18,757 bases of DNA from assembly GCA_947461015.1 (NCBI GenBank), contig CANHIR010000015.1, forward strand, positions 1-18,757. The letters are read 5' to 3'. Of this stretch, positions 17,555 to 18,757 are shown piece after piece. Position 1 is the stretch's first letter, and each line of letters opens with the position of its first letter. The notes under the pieces were generated by a model that did no database searches, was not told where the DNA came from, and was given only the letters and a program-made list of their open reading frames with translations. The DNA is from Bacteroidota bacterium. Lineage in GTDB: Bacteria; Bacteroidota; Bacteroidia; Chitinophagales; Chitinophagaceae. Made by a program: the position numbers and the translations under genes.

Positions 17555-18649
17555 TTAGTTCGCTTTCATTAAGGTGATGAAGTCATCAAATAAGTATCTG
17601 CTATCGTGTGGTCCCGGTGTTGCTTCTGGGTGGTATTGTACACTAAATGCAGGACGGTCTTTTAATTTAATGCCTTCAATGGAATCGTCGTTTAAGTTAA
17701 CGTGTGATATAATTACATTGTCATGCTTTCTAACTGCGTCCGGGTCTACTCCAAAGCCATGATTTTGAGTGGTGATTTCAGACCTGCCTGTAATCACATT
17801 TTTTACTGGATGATTTAATCCTCTATGTCCGTGGTGCATTTTAAAAGTAGGAATATCATTTGCAAGTGCTAATAACTGATGTCCTAAACAAATACCAAAC
17901 AAGGGTTTTTTCTCAGCTAATATTTGTTTGATGGTTGCTACTGCATAATCCATTGGGGCTGGATCCCCAGGACCATTAGACAAAAAATATCCAGCAGGAT
18001 TAAATGCCTTTAATGTAGCAAAATCTGTTTTAGCTGGATGCACTCTTACATGCGCTCCTCTATCTACTAAACATTGTAAAATATTGTGCTTCACACCAAA
18101 GTCCAATACTGCCACTTTGATTGGTGAATTTACATCTCCTAATTCATACACTTCTTTCGTGCTCACTGTGCTTGCTAATTCTAAACCATCCATACTTGGT
18201 ACTGCAGCCAATTGCTTTTTTAGTGCTTCTACATCCAAATTATCAGATGAGATGATACAGTTCATTGCTCCACTAATTCTTACATGTGCTACCAAAGCCC
18301 TCGTATCTAAACCTTCAATAGAAACAATATTATTTGCAATTAAATAGTCATTCAAATTGCCATCCGCTAATGCACGTGAATATTTCTCTTCTAAATTTCG
18401 TCCAATTAATCCATGTATTTTTACCGACTTACTTTCTACATCCGTATCCTTCACCCCATAGTTACCAATATGCACATTATTCATGATAATAATTTGGCCT
18501 GTATAACTAGGGTCGGTGAATACTTCCTGATACCCTGTCATACCTGTATTAAAACAAATTTCTCCAGTGGTAGTACCTATTTTTCCAAATGCTTGTCCGT
18601 GAAATACATTGCCATCGGCTAAAACTAAGATTGCGGGTTGTGCGGTCAT
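17555..18649 (-). CDS. carA: Carbamoyl-phosphate synthase small (glutaminase) subunit
   Basis: 364-residue glutamine amidotransferase subunit that releases ammonia from glutamine for the large subunit CarB, feeding carbamoyl phosphate to pyrimidine and arginine synthesis. The N-terminal CarA-specific domain (1-~150) includes GEICFNTGMTGYQE (29-42) and the GLDTRALV segment (113-120). The class I GATase domain (~175-364) has the nucleophile elbow FGICLGHQ with C254 and the rest of the triad H340 and E342 in QYHPEATPGPHDS; the oxyanion segment SNGPGDP (224-230) is intact. Length is typical. carB is not in the window. A strong leftward terminator lies just upstream, so carA needs its own promoter within about 50 bp of its start; I could not identify a convincing one. 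Confidence 0.96.
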   Translation of the reverse strand: MTAQPAILVLADGNVFHGQAFGKIGTTTGEICFNTGMTGYQEVFTDPSYTGQIIIMNNVHIGNYGVKDTDVESKSVKIHGLIGRNLEEKYSRALADGNLNDYLIANNIVSIEGLDTRALVAHVRISGAMNCIISSDNLDVEALKKQLAAVPSMDGLELASTVSTKEVYELGDVNSPIKVAVLDFGVKHNILQCLVDRGAHVRVHPAKTDFATLKAFNPAGYFLSNGPGDPAPMDYAVATIKQILAEKKPLFGICLGHQLLALANDIPTFKMHHGHRGLNHPVKNVITGRSEITTQNHGFGVDPDAVRKHDNVIISHVNLNDDSIEGIKLKDRPAFSVQYHPEATPGPHDSRYLFDDFITLMKAN

Positions 18650-18698
18650 TGGATTATACTATTAATTGTGTTTATGGGGTATCTATTACAAATTTAGG

Positions 18699-18730
18699 CA
18701 AAAAAAAGGCAAGACCAAAGTCTTGCCTTA
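18699..18730 (-). terminator. Rho-independent terminator of the gene to the right of the window
   Basis: Read on the minus strand, a perfect 10-bp stem AAGGCAAGAC / GTCTTGCCTT with a 4-base loop (18706-18729) runs directly into a row of eight T residues (complement of 18700-18707). This is a textbook terminator for a leftward gene beyond the window edge and insulates carA from it. In many Bacteroidota rplQ precedes carA; that identity is only a guess here. Confidence 0.82.
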
Positions 18731-18757
18731 TATGTTAAATAACGTTGCTCATTATTC

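Noticed and set aside
18653..18658. TATAAT on the minus strand before carA
   Set aside because: It lies only a few bases from the start codon, so transcription would begin inside the gene, and Bacteroidota primary promoters use a different -7 element.
1..18757. A novel defence, mobile or biosynthetic system spanning the window
   Set aside because: No integrase, transposase, toxin-antitoxin pair, nuclease/helicase set, direct-repeat array or biosynthetic core enzyme was seen; nearly all genes fit known families.

Overview
This 18.8 kb window looks like ordinary chromosome from a low-GC member of the Bacteroidota, plausibly Chitinophagaceae or a relative; the family-level placement is inference. 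The signs are exported proteins whose signal peptides end in '-AQ', very weak Shine-Dalgarno sequences, a two-domain secreted PIG-L deacetylase, a Bacteroidota-style TamB ending in a 'SYRKDFD'-type strand, and AT-rich intergenic DNA. There are ten recognisable protein genes plus one small unlisted reading frame. I see no rRNA, tRNA, CRISPR array, insertion sequence, prophage or restriction/defence module.

Left part (1-3781): the 3' part of polX (a repair polymerase with a PHP nuclease domain) meets a cytoplasmic GH13 alpha-amylase-like gene tail to tail, one base apart. The amylase gene is divergent from an APC-family amino-acid permease across only 45 bp.

Middle part (3786-10728): a leftward cluster runs from an M14 zinc carboxypeptidase through a PIG-L-type deacetylase to a 46-residue, two-helix membrane peptide found by reading the gap between genes. 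Both large enzymes carry an exported hydrolase domain followed by a C-terminal region that looks like a degenerate class I amidotransferase (GATase1-like) fold. Divergent from this cluster is a periplasmic gamma-glutamyltransferase, closed by a clear hairpin terminator. Together these genes suggest periplasmic scavenging of peptides, glutathione and amide- or acetyl-bearing compounds, although no shared substrate can be read from sequence.

Right part (10802-18757): a 1568-residue TamB, apparently starting at TTG, overlaps tail to tail by 11 bp with a leftward group carA - aroQ - glycosyltransferase (GT39/ArnT-like). The group is separated from whatever lies to the right by a strong leftward terminator. 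CarA and AroQ are housekeeping enzymes (carbamoyl phosphate and shikimate pathways). The GT39 protein is a polytopic membrane glycosyltransferase probably acting on cell-envelope glycans or lipids.

I did not find convincing evidence of a novel multi-gene system. The best leads are the 46-residue membrane peptide coupled to the PIG-L gene and the matching C-terminal domains on two unrelated neighbouring hydrolases.
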